This document shows, in pieces, positions 15,613 to 27,659 of a DNA stretch of 64,000 nt. Every line of letters begins with the position of its first letter. Within the stretch, counting starts at the first letter, position 1. Position numbers and translations under genes: made by a program. Under the pieces are notes generated by a model that saw only the letters and a list, made by a program, of their open reading frames with translations, searched no databases and had not been told where the DNA came from. The DNA is from Aureimonas sp. AU4 (lineage in GTDB: Bacteria > Pseudomonadota > Alphaproteobacteria > Rhizobiales > Rhizobiaceae): assembly GCF_001463765.1 (NCBI RefSeq), contig NZ_BBWK01000048.1, positions 1 through 64,000 on the forward strand, in the 5' to 3' direction.

Positions 15613-16502
15613 CATTGGTGCCCGGCGTTCCCGATCACCCAGTTCAGCGCATCCCGCCAGTCGATCATGCGGATCGGCGTTCCGTGGTTCCCGCCATCGA
15701 AGGCGACGAAGCGGATGGGATAGCCAGGTCGCTGCCGCACGGTCTCGTAGAAGCGCTCCTGGGACGCCAGCGGATAGACCTTATCGCGCGATCCCTGACT
15801 GATGACGAGCGGAAGCGGCGCCCCCTTCCGTGCAGCAAGGGCCCGATCGAACTCCGCGCTCGTGCTGTTGGAGCCGAGCAGCACGAGGCCCGAGACGCGA
15901 CTCGCGAGGGCCGGCTCTCCCATGGCCCGCCAGCACAGTGCTCCGCCCATCGATCCGCACGCGAGGACGAGCTTCGCATTCGGCGAACGATCGGCAATCG
16001 TCACGAGCGCCTCGGTGAAGCGAGCCGCATCGTCGGCGCCCAACGCGCCTCCGTCGATGGTAAGGTAGAGGCCGCCTGCACGCGACACGAGGCTCTTGAG
16101 GCGGTTGAAGTTGCCGCCGAACGTCCAGTCGTTCATGCCGAGGCGGCGGTCGCCGCTTCGCCCATGCATGAAGGCAACGATCAAGCGCGGGCCTTGGTCG
16201 CGTCCCACCTTCAAGACGCGCACGCTCCCCTTCGAGGTCGTGACCGTCTCCTCGCGCGCGTCTCCAGCAGATAGATCCACATACGCGCGACGCACCTGGC
16301 GCTCGGGTATCTCGTCGCGGCGATCGATATCGCGGGCCTCGTCGTAGGGGACGTCGAGGTAGGCGCCCTCATCTCGTGATGCGACCGGCTCGGGATAGCG
16401 AAAGAGGTCGTCCTTGAACGACGCCAGTGGGCTCTGCCCCCAGGCGAGCGTCGCCACCATCGACACCGCCAGCCCCATTCCGACCCGTCGCCCGCACGCC
16501 AT
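15612..16502 (-). CDS. exported alpha/beta hydrolase-like protein
   Basis: 296 residues. A signal peptide is likely (RRVGMGLAVSMVATLAWGQ). The rest looks like an alpha/beta hydrolase: nucleophile elbow CGSMGG (Ser at about 193), a late Asp in SQGSRDKVYP and a His near GGNHGTPI would complete the triad. The segment IVAFMHGRSGDRRLGMND may carry the oxyanion loop. Substrate is unknown. The ATG at 16502 is chosen because GGAG lies nine bases upstream; a TTG three codons earlier has no spacing for it. The gene converges on glnA and diverges from parE. Confidence 0.75.
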   Translation of the reverse strand: MACGRRVGMGLAVSMVATLAWGQSPLASFKDDLFRYPEPVASRDEGAYLDVPYDEARDIDRRDEIPERQVRRAYVDLSAGDAREETVTTSKGSVRVLKVGRDQGPRLIVAFMHGRSGDRRLGMNDWTFGGNFNRLKSLVSRAGGLYLTIDGGALGADDAARFTEALVTIADRSPNAKLVLACGSMGGALCWRAMGEPALASRVSGLVLLGSNSTSAEFDRALAARKGAPLPLVISQGSRDKVYPLASQERFYETVRQRPGYPIRFVAFDGGNHGTPIRMIDWRDALNWVIGNAGHQ

Positions 16503-16718
16503 GCCGCCCAACTCCGCTTCGCCGCACTTGTGGATAGCGCCTGCCGTCCCCGCGATGCGTTGCGCGGTCGCCTCAGCGATGCGCTAAATCCGCCCAAGGG
16601 GCACGTCCTTAGCGATGGGTTAAGGAGAACGCTTGCAGAACATCGCAGCAATGGATACCTCATTCCCATGCCGCGACAGCTTGGAACCCAGCCCCGGACC
16701 CGCACCGACGAGGGCCGC

Positions 16719-18752
<2,034 letters not shown>

Positions 18753-18826
18753 CACGACGGCGATTTGCAAAGCGCGACTTCGGCGGTAGATCGGCACCGT
18801 CGAATCCTACCGCCGGAGCCCTGAAG

Positions 18827-19411
18827 ATGCGCGCTTCCATTCTCCTTCTGTCGGGTGTCCTCATGGCGGGCGCAGCGTCGGCGCAGCAGCCGGCCCAGCC
18901 ACCGGCACCCGCGCCCTACCAGCCGCCGGCCAAGAACCAGACACCTCCTGCGGCTGCAGGCGAGAACATCCCGCCCCCAGTGCCGGCGATCGAGACCGAG
19001 GCTGCTCCCAAGGTCCCGACGGATGCCGTCGTCCTGTCGGCCATCGCGAACCTCGCCCCCATGATCGGCGACGTTCAGATTCTCGGTCCATGGACGCAGG
19101 GCGACCGCCACGGCATCTGGCGCTCGGTCATGACGCAGCCGATCGCAGAGACCACCGGCAACCGCTTCTTCGTCCAGCAGATCGAGGAGAAGAGCGGCAA
19201 CAGCACCGTCATCGCGAGCACGGAAATCACGGAGATCGCATCGATCGAGGGCGCTGTCGTCGGCTACCGCGCCGATCCGCCGGCGGCCGGCCAGGAGAAC
19301 AACCTGACGATTTTCTTCGATATCGTTCCGTTGGACGGCGAGATCACGGAGAGCTACGAACTCTTCTTCGCGCCGGGCGAGCCTTATCGCTTCGGCCCGG
19401 CATCGAACTGA
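18827..19411 (+). CDS. exported protein of unknown function with proline-rich N-terminus
   Basis: 194 residues. A signal peptide ends near residue 19 (MRASILLLSGVLMAGAASA). Residues about 20-65 are rich in Pro, Ala and Gln and likely disordered, which is often a linker near the envelope. The remainder, about 66-194, looks like one small folded domain with alternating beta-type sequence (NRFFVQQIEE, NNLTIFFDIVPLDG, YELFFAPGEPYRFG). I recognise no family. GGAG lies eight bases before the ATG. It stands alone between parE and the helicase gene, 74 bases after the parE stop. Confidence 0.75.
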   Translation: MRASILLLSGVLMAGAASAQQPAQPPAPAPYQPPAKNQTPPAAAGENIPPPVPAIETEAAPKVPTDAVVLSAIANLAPMIGDVQILGPWTQGDRHGIWRSVMTQPIAETTGNRFFVQQIEEKSGNSTVIASTEITEIASIEGAVVGYRADPPAAGQENNLTIFFDIVPLDGEITESYELFFAPGEPYRFGPASN

Positions 19412-19510
19412 TCGGGCCTCAGAATCTGGCAGCGCTCCGCCAGTATCTCTCCGTCCGGGCGACCCGAACCCTGTTATCGAGGCAAGGACTGCTTATATCC
19501 GTTTAAGCGG

Positions 19511-19539
19511 TTGACTTCGCATGACCTTGCGCCTATCGC
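19511..19539 (+). promoter_or_regulatory. possible sigma-70 promoter of the helicase gene
   Basis: TTGACT at 19511-19516 and TATCGC at 19534-19539 are 17 bases apart. The -35 box is good and the -10 box poor, as is common in alphaproteobacteria. It would give a leader of about 65 bases before the helicase start. Weak evidence. Confidence 0.25.
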
Positions 19540-19610
19540 CCGGACGAGTGGCGTCTTGGCGGCCGCAGGTTGTCGCTTCCGACCTCCGACAAGAGAGAAC
19601 TTGCTGTTCC

Positions 19611-21083
19611 ATGCCATTTTCTGAACTCGGTCTGAGCGCCAAGGTCCTCGCAGCGGTCGAGGCCGCCGGTTACACCGAGCCGACTCCGATCCAGGCGCAG
19701 GCCATTCCCCACGCGCTCGCCAAGCGCGACGTTCTCGGCATCGCGCAGACGGGAACCGGCAAGACGGCCTCCTTCGTCCTGCCCATGCTGACGCATCTGG
19801 AAAAGGGCCGCGCCCGCGCCCGGATGCCGCGCACCCTTATCATCGAGCCGACGCGCGAGCTCGCGGCACAGGTTGAAGAATCGTTCGTCAAGTACGGCGC
19901 CGCGCAGAAGGTTAACGTCGCGCTGCTGATCGGCGGCGTGTCGTTCGATGAGCAGGAGAAGAAGCTGCAGCGCGGCGTCGATGTCCTGATCGCGACGCCT
20001 GGTCGGCTTCTCGATCACTTCGAGCGCGGCAAGCTGCTGCTCACGGGCGTCGAGATTCTCGTGATCGACGAGGCGGACCGCATGCTTGACATGGGTTTCA
20101 TCCCGGATATCGAGCGCATCTGCAAGCTCCTGCCTTTCACGCGGCAGACGCTTTTCTTCTCCGCGACCATGCCGCCGGAGATCACACGCCTTACCGAGCA
20201 GTTCCTGCAGAACCCGGTGCGGGTCGAGGTCGCGAAGGCGGCATCCACCGCGACGACCGTCGAGCAGCGTCTGGTCGCGACGCGCAAGGAAGACTACGAG
20301 AAGCGCGAGATCCTGCGCAGCATCATACGCTCGCAGGGCGACGACCTGACCAACGCGATCATCTTCTGCAATCGCAAGCGTGATGTCGCGACCCTGTCGC
20401 GCTCGCTCGAGAAGCACGACTTCTCGGTCGGCGCTCTTCACGGCGACATGGACCAGCGCGCCCGCATGGCGACGCTGCAGGCCTTCCGCGACAACAAGAT
20501 CACGCTTCTTGTCGCCTCCGACGTCGCGGCCCGCGGTCTCGACATCCCCCTCGTCAGCCACGTCTTCAACTTCGACGTGCCGATTCATGCCGAGGACTAT
20601 GTCCATCGCATCGGTCGGACAGGTCGCGCCGGGCGTTCGGGCAAGGCGTTCACGCTGGTCTCGAAGGCTGACAAGAAGCATCTCGACGCCATCGAGAGCC
20701 TGACCCATCAAGCGATCCAGTGGCTCGACGGCGACCTTTCGAGCGTGCCGCAGTCCAATGCCGCCGATGGCGACGTCGAGGAAAGCAGCGGCGGCCGTCG
20801 CGGCTCGTCGCGTGCCAGTGGTCGCCGGAGCGGCTCGTCGTCCGAGCGTCGACGCGGCGGAAGCCGTACGTCCTCCGAGATGCCCGTCGAAGCGAAGCCG
20901 GAAGCGGCACCGGCGAAGGCTGAGACTGTCTCGGCGCCCGTCCTTGAGGATCGTCCCGCGCCCATCCGCCGTCCCGAGCGCTCGAGCGAACGTCGCGGTC
21001 GCGATCAGGGCCGCGACGAGGCCTCGCCGGTCGGCTTTGGTGACGAAATTCCGGCCTTCATGCTGATCGCGACCGGCGTCTGA
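19611..21083 (+). CDS. rhlE: DEAD-box ATP-dependent RNA helicase (RhlE-like)
   Basis: 490 residues. All helicase motifs are present: Q-motif around PTPIQAQAIP (residues 25-34), Walker A AQTGTGKT (45-52), PTRELA, DEAD in VIDEADRMLD (about 152), SAT, and HRIGRTGRAG in the second RecA domain. The tail after about residue 385 is rich in Ser, Arg and Gly (SGRRSGSSSERRRGG) and should bind RNA without a fixed fold. The start at MPFSELGLS is the usual family start, although only a weak AAGAGAGA lies upstream. A 200-base leader precedes it. The 3' end overlaps the tfoX-like pseudogene on the other strand by 26 bases. Confidence 0.92.
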   Translation: MPFSELGLSAKVLAAVEAAGYTEPTPIQAQAIPHALAKRDVLGIAQTGTGKTASFVLPMLTHLEKGRARARMPRTLIIEPTRELAAQVEESFVKYGAAQKVNVALLIGGVSFDEQEKKLQRGVDVLIATPGRLLDHFERGKLLLTGVEILVIDEADRMLDMGFIPDIERICKLLPFTRQTLFFSATMPPEITRLTEQFLQNPVRVEVAKAASTATTVEQRLVATRKEDYEKREILRSIIRSQGDDLTNAIIFCNRKRDVATLSRSLEKHDFSVGALHGDMDQRARMATLQAFRDNKITLLVASDVAARGLDIPLVSHVFNFDVPIHAEDYVHRIGRTGRAGRSGKAFTLVSKADKKHLDAIESLTHQAIQWLDGDLSSVPQSNAADGDVEESSGGRRGSSRASGRRSGSSSERRRGGSRTSSEMPVEAKPEAAPAKAETVSAPVLEDRPAPIRRPERSSERRGRDQGRDEASPVGFGDEIPAFMLIATGV

Positions 21084-21416
21084 TGGCGCTTGCCTTCCGG
21101 AGGGCGGCCCGTCCGGCCGCCTCGCGCGCTCGCGCAGCCCGGATCGTCATGATCTCGGGGTCGTCGAAGGCTTCCAACGGGAAGCTGTAGTACGGCATGG
21201 CGACGGGGCGCCGGCGAGGTCGCTCTTAGATCCAGCGCCGGCATCCGGCCCCGAGGAAGAAGGACGCCGTCTCGTCATCGCCTTGAGCAACAGCTCTCCC
21301 CGTAAAACCTGGGCGACGATCAGGCCGTCCGCGTAGATACCGTATCCGCCGAACATGCGGCGAATGCGGACATCGCCTTGCGAGGCGAAGATTTCGCGGA
21401 CGAACTCCTCGTCCAT
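21058..21416 (-). pseudogene. broken TfoX N-terminal-domain gene
   Basis: The first 46 codons encode a clear TfoX_N start (MDEEFVREIFAS, RRMFGGYGIYADG, RGELLLKA). A one-base loss near 21279-21281 then shifts the frame: the family continues in another frame as DDETASFFLGAGCRRWI. After 17 codons this frame meets TAA at 21226-21228 where WIY would be expected, and then resumes recognisably as PVAMPYYSFPLEAFDDPE and a basic tail to a TGA at 21058. Two separate lesions make a functional product unlikely. It sits 11 bases downstream of sufA and was probably the last gene of that operon. Confidence 0.8.
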
Positions 21417-21426
21417 GGCAACCGGA

Positions 21427-21807
21427 TCAAGCGTGGTTTGCGCCGGCGAGGGCTGCGAGATCGGCCTTCTTCAGCTCCACCGATTCGCCGCAGCCGCAAG
21501 CCGATGTCTGGTTCGGGTTGTTGAAGGTGAAGCCCGAGCGCAGCCGGGTCACCTCGTAGTCCATCTGCGTCCCCAACAGGAACAGGACCGCTTCCGGCGC
21601 GACGAAGACGCGCGCGCCGTTTCGCTCGACTACGTCCTCGCCGGGCTTACCCGCTTCGGCAAGGTCGATCGTGTACTCCATGCCCGCGCAGCCACCCTTC
21701 TTGATGCCGACGCGTACGCCCGCCGCGTCACCGCCGCGCGACGCGACGATCTCGTTGACGCGCTCGGCAGCGGCGTCGGTCAGGCTCATGACGGTGAAGC
21801 GGCTCAT
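21427..21807 (-). CDS. sufA: A-type Fe-S carrier protein (HesB/IscA family)
   Basis: 126 residues. The three conserved cysteines of A-type carriers are at 40 (KKGGCAGMEY) and 104 and 106 (SACGCGES). It should receive Fe-S clusters from the SufBCD scaffold and pass them to target proteins. It is the last intact gene of the suf operon, 63 bases downstream of sufT, followed only by the tfoX-like remnant. Confidence 0.94.
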   Translation of the reverse strand: MSRFTVMSLTDAAAERVNEIVASRGGDAAGVRVGIKKGGCAGMEYTIDLAEAGKPGEDVVERNGARVFVAPEAVLFLLGTQMDYEVTRLRSGFTFNNPNQTSACGCGESVELKKADLAALAGANHA

Positions 21808-21870
21808 GGTCGGGACCTCTCGACAGATGCCTCTGATATGGTTGCGCGCGCGATCGCGTGCAATCGACGC

Positions 21871-22293
21871 TTAGTACCAGCCGACAGCGACCTGCGCTTC
21901 CTCGCTCATGCGCTCGGGTGTCCACGGCGGATCAAAGACGAGCTCCACGCGCACCACCTGAACGCCCTCCACGGAGCCGACGGCATTCTCGACCCAGCCC
22001 GGCATCTCGCCCGCGACCGGACAGCCCGGCGCGGTCAGCGTCATCTGGATATCGACATTGCGGTCGTCGTCGATGTCGATCTTGTAGATGAGCCCCAGCT
22101 CGTAGATGTCCGCCGGAATCTCCGGATCGTAGACCGTCTTCAGCGCCGCGACGATGTCGTCGGTGATGCGGGTCAACTCCTCCGCGGGAATGGCGGAAAC
22201 CGATGGGTTGCCGCCATTGACCATGGCGACGTTGCTCGCCGCCGTATCCGAACGATCCTGTTCGGGAGCAAGTGTGTTGACGTCGGTATCCAT
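21871..22293 (-). CDS. sufT: SUF-associated MIP18/DUF59 protein
   Basis: 140 residues. The DUF59 core runs from about residue 40 (VAALKTVYDPEIPADIYELGLIY) through LTAPGCPVAGEMPGWVE, with the conserved Cys, to the tail DPPWTPERMSEEAQ. Such SufT-type proteins help mature Fe-S proteins. The start at MDTDVNT is preceded by AAAGGAG; a longer frame adds sequence read out of sufS and is rejected. It lies 17 bases after sufS. Confidence 0.9.
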   Translation of the reverse strand: MDTDVNTLAPEQDRSDTAASNVAMVNGGNPSVSAIPAEELTRITDDIVAALKTVYDPEIPADIYELGLIYKIDIDDDRNVDIQMTLTAPGCPVAGEMPGWVENAVGSVEGVQVVRVELVFDPPWTPERMSEEAQVAVGWY

Positions 22294-22310
22294 AGGTGTC
22301 CCGACTCCTT

Positions 22311-23558
22311 TCAAGCGAAGAACCGGCGAGCCTTCTCGAGCGCCTCCGCGAGGCGATCGACTTCGGCCAGCGTATTGTACATGCCGAAGGACGCGCGGCA
22401 TGTCGAGGTCGCGCCGAAGCGCTTCAAGAGAGGCTGGGCACAATGCGTCCCCGCGCGTACCGCGACGCCCTCACGATCGATGACCATGGCCACGTCGTGC
22501 GAGTGGATCCCTTCGAGATCGAAGGACACGATGGCCCCCTTGCCCGCTGCGTTGCCGTAGATGCGCAACGCGTTCACGGCGCTCAGACGCTCGTGCGCAT
22601 AGTCGCGCAAGCGTGCCTCATGCGCGGCGATCCGGTCTCGACCGATACGCGTCATGTAGTCGAGCGAGGCGGCAAGACCGATCGCCTGCACGATGGGAGG
22701 GGTGCCAGCCTCGAAGCGATGAGGCGGCGCGTTGTAGGTGATCGCCTCTTCGGACACCTCGACGATCATCTCGCCGCCGCCGTTGAAGGGCCGCATGGCG
22801 CCGAGCCGGTCTGCCTTGCCGTAGAGAACGCCGATGCCGGTCGGCCCGTACATCTTGTGGCCCGTCAGGACGTAGAAGTCGCAATCAAGATCGCGCACGT
22901 CGACCGGCAAGTGCACGGCGCCTTGACTGCCGTCCACGAGCACGGGAATGCCCCGTGCATGGGCAAGGGCGACGACATCCTTCACGGGAGTGACCGTGCC
23001 GAGCACGTTCGACATGTGGGTCAGCGCGACGAGCTTCGTGCGCGGCCCAATGGCGCGCTCGAAGTCCTCGATCGAGATCGACCCATCGTCCGAGACCGGC
23101 ACGAAAACGAGCTTGGCGCCGTTGCGCTCGCGCAGGAAGTGCCACGGCACGATGTTGGAATGGTGTTCCATGATCGTGAGGACGATCTCGTCGCCGGCGC
23201 CGATCGCCTCGGCGCCGTAGCCGTAGGACACGAGGTTGATGGCCTCGGTGGCCGAGCGCGTGAAGACGATCTCGTCGGCGCTGCCGGCGTTCAGGAAGGC
23301 GCGCACGGTCTCGCGTGCGGCCTCGAACTCCTCGGTCGCCTTGTTGGAAAGGAAATGCAAGCCGCGATGGACATTGGCGTAGTCCTCGGCATAGGCCTTT
23401 CGGACGGCCGCCAGCATCGCCTCAGGCTTCTGCGCGGAGGCGCCGTTGTCGAGATAGACGAGCGGCTTGCCGTAGATCTCCTTCGAGAGGATCGGAAAGT
23501 CGCGTCGGATGGCCTCGACGTCGTAGTCGTCGGCCTTGGCCAGCGTCTCAACGGTCAT
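22311..23558 (-). CDS. sufS: cysteine desulfurase SufS
   Basis: 415 residues, group II cysteine desulfurase. PLP Lys is in LTGHKMYGP (about residue 231), and the persulfide Cys is in RAGTHCAQPLL (about 372), the SufS form of the motif. It frees sulfur from cysteine for SufBCD. No sufE or sufU partner is seen in the window, though such an activator is normally needed. The ATG overlaps the 3' end of the glyoxalase-fold gene by 11 bases, so translation is probably coupled. This is the second desulfurase of the operon; the first, NifS-type, is at the head. Confidence 0.96.
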   Translation of the reverse strand: MTVETLAKADDYDVEAIRRDFPILSKEIYGKPLVYLDNGASAQKPEAMLAAVRKAYAEDYANVHRGLHFLSNKATEEFEAARETVRAFLNAGSADEIVFTRSATEAINLVSYGYGAEAIGAGDEIVLTIMEHHSNIVPWHFLRERNGAKLVFVPVSDDGSISIEDFERAIGPRTKLVALTHMSNVLGTVTPVKDVVALAHARGIPVLVDGSQGAVHLPVDVRDLDCDFYVLTGHKMYGPTGIGVLYGKADRLGAMRPFNGGGEMIVEVSEEAITYNAPPHRFEAGTPPIVQAIGLAASLDYMTRIGRDRIAAHEARLRDYAHERLSAVNALRIYGNAAGKGAIVSFDLEGIHSHDVAMVIDREGVAVRAGTHCAQPLLKRFGATSTCRASFGMYNTLAEVDRLAEALEKARRFFA

Positions 23559-23946
23559 AGGACAGAAACTCCAGGAGCGATCCATCCGGATCGCGGAAAT
23601 AGACGCTGAGACCCGCACCACGCGCGCCTGTGCGCTCGACCGGCCCCAGTTCGACCGGGACGCCCTCGGCTTCAAGGTGGGCGATGGCGTCCGCGATCGG
23701 CCCGGTCGAGCGGAAGCAGAGATCGCTGTTGCCCGGCATTACGGGTATCGCTGCCACGGGCTCGGCCCTGCGGCCGGGACCGTGGCAGTTCAGAAGCTGC
23801 TCACCGATGCGAAGCGCAAAGCCAACTTCGGCTGGAACGATCTTCGCGCCGAGAACGCGTGTGTAGAAGGTCCCCGACCGATCCCAGTCGGAGACATGGA
23901 TGACGACATGGTCGAGGCCGAGCCTCAACGCTCCACCGCGAGCCAC
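23548..23946 (-). CDS. VOC/glyoxalase-fold protein (GLOD5-like) within the suf operon
   Basis: 132 residues, one glyoxalase/bleomycin-resistance type domain. The first metal-ligand His is in GLDHVVIHVSD, and the last Glu in SLLEFLSY. The stretch GPVERTGARGAGLSVYFRDPDG is very like vertebrate GLOD5. The usual middle ligand is not evident (NSDLCF). Substrate unknown. The start is uncertain: GTG at 23946 lies inside the sufD end, and a TTG at 23928 overlaps the sufD stop as TTGA. The 3' end overlaps sufS by 11 bases. Thus the gene is locked between sufD and sufS, which are usually adjacent. Confidence 0.85.
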   Translation of the reverse strand: MARGGALRLGLDHVVIHVSDWDRSGTFYTRVLGAKIVPAEVGFALRIGEQLLNCHGPGRRAEPVAAIPVMPGNSDLCFRSTGPIADAIAHLEAEGVPVELGPVERTGARGAGLSVYFRDPDGSLLEFLSYDR

Positions 23947-25169
23947 TCGTCGATGCGCGCTTCCAGCGCCTCGACGGCGGCTTCATGTTCGATCTCCTCG
24001 ACCACTTCGTCGACGAAGGCCTTCACAAGAAGCGCGCGGGCCTGCGCCTGCGGGATGCCGCGGCTCATGAGGTAGAAGAGGTGATCTGGGTTGATCTCGC
24101 CCGCTGTCGCGCCGTGGCCGCATTGCACATCGTCGGCGAAGATTTCCAGTTCCGGCTTGGCCGAAAAATCGCCATCGTCGGACAGGAGGAGCGTGTTGCA
24201 GGCGAGGCGCGCGTCGGTTTTCTGCGCACCCTTGGCAACACGAATGACGCCTTGGAAGACGCCGTGACCCCCAAGGACCACGTTGCGGAAGATTTCCGTC
24301 GAGGTCGTATTGGCAGCGTTGTGGTTCAGCGTGGTCGTGACGTCAACATGCTGCTTGTCGGCCAGAAGGTTCACGCCCCGGATGATGATCGCAGCGCCCT
24401 CGCCGGCTGTCTCGACGTGGACCTCCTGTCGGATCACCGCACCACCCGCGTTGAGAACGAACATGCGAAACTTCGCATCGGCCTCGCAGCGGACGTTGAG
24501 CTGCGCGAGATGGGCTTCGTCGAAGCCCTTCTCCTGGACGACGATCCAGAGGATGTCCGACCCCTCGCCGAGTTCGAGCGTATGGACCGCTGTCGAGACG
24601 GCACCCGCGCCTTCCGGCGGCGCGCGTTCGACGATAACCGCCATGGCGCGAGCGCCAAGCTTCACGGTCGAGGCGCCCTGCGAGCCGCCGCGCTGCGGCA
24701 GCGCGCGCAGCTCGATCGGCTTGTCGACCTCGGTGTCGGCAGCAATGGTGACGGTGGAAGCTCCGGCTCCCAGCGCGGCGTTCAATACGCGCACGGTGTC
24801 GTGGTCGCGATCGAGCCGGTTGGCCGTCCCGGCGAGCGAAGGCGCGCCATAGCCCTGCGTGACCGCGACGCCGCGCTCGACATCGTTGCCGGCCGCGCCG
24901 CGCCCAAGATCGACCACAACGCTATGCGGCAGGAAGGGCGTCAGGAAAGAAGCCTCGGCTTCGCCCTCGGCGACTGCGGGCTGGCGACCGAGCAGTGCCC
25001 GTAGATCCGTATAGTGCCAGGCCTCGACGCGTCGGCTCGGCAGGCCGTGCTGCCGCAGGATGTCCAGCGCCTCCTGGCGGCGGTCGTCACCGAGCGAGCC
25101 GGCATGGTCCGCCCGCTCGATCAGCGCCAGTTCCGCCTGCGTGCGGACCGGGAGTTGAACGGCCGACAT
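23925..25169 (-). CDS. sufD: Fe-S cluster assembly protein SufD
   Basis: 414 residues. The SufB/SufD family core is clear (WHYTDLRALL near the N-terminus, ADDVQCGHGATAGEI and YLMSRGIPQAQARALLVKAFVDEV near the C-terminus). SufD forms the SufBC2D scaffold with SufB and SufC. The ATG shares one base with the sufC stop (TGATG), so the two are coupled. Its own end overlaps the downstream glyoxalase-fold gene. Confidence 0.96.
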   Translation of the reverse strand: MSAVQLPVRTQAELALIERADHAGSLGDDRRQEALDILRQHGLPSRRVEAWHYTDLRALLGRQPAVAEGEAEASFLTPFLPHSVVVDLGRGAAGNDVERGVAVTQGYGAPSLAGTANRLDRDHDTVRVLNAALGAGASTVTIAADTEVDKPIELRALPQRGGSQGASTVKLGARAMAVIVERAPPEGAGAVSTAVHTLELGEGSDILWIVVQEKGFDEAHLAQLNVRCEADAKFRMFVLNAGGAVIRQEVHVETAGEGAAIIIRGVNLLADKQHVDVTTTLNHNAANTTSTEIFRNVVLGGHGVFQGVIRVAKGAQKTDARLACNTLLLSDDGDFSAKPELEIFADDVQCGHGATAGEINPDHLFYLMSRGIPQAQARALLVKAFVDEVVEEIEHEAAVEALEARIDEWLAVER

Positions 25170-25924
25170 CAGGCGGCCTCGCCGATGATCTGGGCGTAGC
25201 CCTCGTTCTCCAGCTGGAGAGCGAGTTCCTTGTCGCCGGTCTTGATGATGCGGCCCTTGTAGAGGACGTGCACCTTGTCCGGCACGATGTAGTCGAGCAG
25301 GCGCTGGTAGTGCGTGATGACGAGGAAGGAGCGGTCCGCCCCACGCAAAGCGTTCACGCCGTCGGCAACGATCTTCAAGGCGTCGATGTCGAGGCCGGAA
25401 TCGGTCTCGTCGAGCACGCAGAGCTTGGGCTCGAGCAGCGCCATCTGCAGAATTTCAGCGCGCTTTTTCTCACCGCCCGAGAAGCCGACGTTGAGCGGGC
25501 GCTTCAGCATGGCCGCATCGATCTTGAGATCGGCGGCCGCCTCCTTCACGCGGCGCATGAAGTCGGGCGTCGTCAGTTCGCCCTCGCCGCGCGCCTTGCG
25601 CTGCGAGTTGAGCGCCGTCTTCAAGAAGGTCATGGTCGCGACGCCGGGTATCTCCAGCGGGTACTGAAAGGCGAGGAAGACGCCCGAGGCCGCACGCTCG
25701 GCGGCGTCCATCTCCAGGATCGACTCCCCGTTATAGAGGATGTCGCCCTCGGTGACCTCGTAGTCCTCGCGGCCGGCGATGATGTAGGAGAGTGTCGACT
25801 TGCCCGAGCCGTTCGGGCCCATGATCGCGGCCACCTCGCCGTCCTCCACCACGAGGTCGAGCCCGTGCAGGATTTCCGTGTCGGTGTCGGCGATGCGGGC
25901 GTGAAGGTTCTTGATCTCGAGCAT
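25169..25924 (-). CDS. sufC: Fe-S assembly ATPase SufC
   Basis: 251 residues, ABC-type ATPase. Walker A GPNGSGKST is at 36-44, the signature GFSGGEKKRAEI near 149, and Walker B with the SufC-typical CVLDETDSGLDIDAL near 170. It powers the SufBCD scaffold in the cytosol. It lies 53 bases after sufB and shares a TGATG junction with sufD. Confidence 0.97.
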   Translation of the reverse strand: MLEIKNLHARIADTDTEILHGLDLVVEDGEVAAIMGPNGSGKSTLSYIIAGREDYEVTEGDILYNGESILEMDAAERAASGVFLAFQYPLEIPGVATMTFLKTALNSQRKARGEGELTTPDFMRRVKEAAADLKIDAAMLKRPLNVGFSGGEKKRAEILQMALLEPKLCVLDETDSGLDIDALKIVADGVNALRGADRSFLVITHYQRLLDYIVPDKVHVLYKGRIIKTGDKELALQLENEGYAQIIGEAA

Positions 25925-25977
25925 CTGTCTTCTTTTGGCGGAGCGAAGGGAAAATGGGTTGCGGGGCGTGCCGGCTG

Positions 25978-27516
<1,539 letters not shown>

Positions 27517-27659
27517 AAGCTCGTCTCCATACGCGCCGGCTGACAACGAGGTGCGGCGGCCGAGTCTGCGGCCCAGCCTATAGCTTCTGGACGCGCGGCT
27601 AGAAATGGGGGCTCGGAGCCAAAAGTTGAAGACCCCGGACCAGTTTACCGCAGCTGCGT

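Noticed and set aside
16610-16626. CtrA-like site TTAG-N7-TTAAG before parE
   Set aside because: One core base and the final C differ from the consensus; too weak beside the perfect site near pyrB.
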